In this document: positions 63,780 to 64,000 of the stretch, in pieces
How positions within the stretch are numbered: position 1 is the first letter of the stretch
Layout: every line of letters begins with the position of its first letter
Assembly: GCA_051251645.1 (NCBI GenBank)
Contig: JBPOEY010000001.1
Location: forward strand, 806,001-870,000
From: Litorimonas sp051251645
GTDB lineage: Bacteria; Pseudomonadota; Alphaproteobacteria; Caulobacterales; Maricaulaceae
DNA length: 64,000 nucleotides
Direction: 5' to 3'
Translations under genes and position numbers: made by a program
Notes under the pieces: model-generated
The model's database searches: none
The model's input: only the letters and a program-made list of their open reading frames with translations
Told to the model about the DNA's origin: nothing

Positions 63780-64000
63780 TTAACCGCGCCCGCCCATCCA
63801 CGGTTCAGGGTCAATAGATCGGCCATTCCGTCGTAGTTCGATATAAAGGGGTGTTCGGCCTGTTGTGCCCGGCATCAACCCAACGGGTTCACCGCGCCGT
63901 ACGGTTTCGCTCGCCGTCACATAGGTTTCGCTAAGCCCTGTCAGCAGCAAATAATAGCCGTCATCCATGTTAAGAATCACAACCCGTCCATAGGTACGAA
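63780..64000 (-). CDS. M23-family (EnvC-like) peptidase, C-terminal fragment
   Basis: The 5' part lies outside the window. The visible piece shows RTYGRVVILNMDDGYYLLLTGL and LYIELRRNGRSIDPEPWM, the last strands of a LytM/M23 domain (LYxELRxxGxxxDPxxW). EnvC-like proteins activate amidases at the division site. The order M23, S41, YibQ, rppH is conserved in alphaproteobacteria and supports the call. Key Zn residues upstream are not visible, so it could be a degenerate activator or an active enzyme. Confidence 0.82.
   Translation of the reverse strand, partial: RTYGRVVILNMDDGYYLLLTGLSETYVTASETVRRGEPVGLMPGTTGRTPLYIELRRNGRSIDPEPWMGGRG

Noticed and set aside
1..64000. tRNA, rRNA, tmRNA, CRISPR arrays, insertion sequences, phage genes
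   Set aside because: Looked for in all gaps; no cloverleaf, repeat-spacer pattern, transposase or terminal repeats were seen by eye.

Overview
The window looks like a chromosomal segment of a mid-GC alphaproteobacterium of the Caulobacterales/Maricaulales type (Hyphomonadaceae or Robiginitomaculaceae-like). This rests on: a DivL-type kinase with Tyr in place of the phospho-acceptor His; a chvI-chvG-EIIA(Man)-HPr block; the rpoZ, spoT, pyrE, pdxJ, acpS, lepB, rnc, era, recO string; a split ATP synthase with a stand-alone F1 operon (atpHAGDC); an AtpD with a Lys/Ala-rich N-terminal extension; and a large TonB-dependent receptor. The taxon is an inference from gene content and order. I see no rRNA, tRNA, CRISPR array, insertion sequence or prophage. 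Most of the window is housekeeping sequence with small accessory insertions.

Layout. 1-7.2 kb: 3' end of a probable malate dehydrogenase, a soluble lytic transglycosylase, dapA-smpB, a family-5 uracil-DNA glycosylase with a NYN-domain protein, folK, and a TetR-AHSA1-VOC operon whose last two genes are both frameshifted near the 3' end. 7.3-14.2 kb: rsmE and gshA, separated here by a Baeyer-Villiger-type monooxygenase and a short-chain dehydrogenase; a small secreted protein; a secreted serine hydrolase. 14.3-22.5 kb: chvI-chvG, PTS EIIA, HPr, a TonB-domain lipoprotein, glmM, divL, rpoZ. 22.6-29.8 kb: spoT to recO, largely with overlapping or abutting genes. 30-40.4 kb: parC, a decayed gene-poor stretch, an orphan RnfD/NqrB-like membrane protein with a DUF2330 partner, a TadG-like von Willebrand protein, a Cu/Zn superoxide dismutase lipoprotein, gyrA. 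40.4-46.7 kb (minus strand): two paralogous secreted thioredoxin-fold proteins, purB, a spinster-type MFS carrier, radC, map, a small membrane protein. 46.9-51 kb: TonB-dependent receptor and a convergent sulfotransferase-like protein. 51.3-56.9 kb: atpHAGDC with an unrelated exported protein inserted between atpD and atpC. 57-64 kb (minus strand): a DUF2785 protein, a Tet-type MFS carrier, rppH, a YibQ-like deacetylase, two tandem S41 peptidases and the 3' part of an M23 (EnvC-like) peptidase.

How the genes work together. The 57-64 kb block combines cell-wall hydrolase control with periplasmic proteolysis. chvI-chvG with the nitrogen/carbon PTS proteins is an envelope-stress and metabolic signalling set. 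The spoT operon joins stringent response, pyrimidine and B6 synthesis, lipid carrier activation, secretion and RNA processing.

The points most worth a second look are the exported protein inside the atp operon, the pair of secreted thioredoxin-fold proteins of which one has lost its CxxC, the stand-alone RnfD-like protein lacking the flavin-attachment Thr beside DUF2330, the missing hprK beside an HPr that keeps its regulatory Ser, and the double frameshift in the TetR operon. I do not see one large, clearly new multi-gene system; the candidates are small accessory modules in a conserved backbone.
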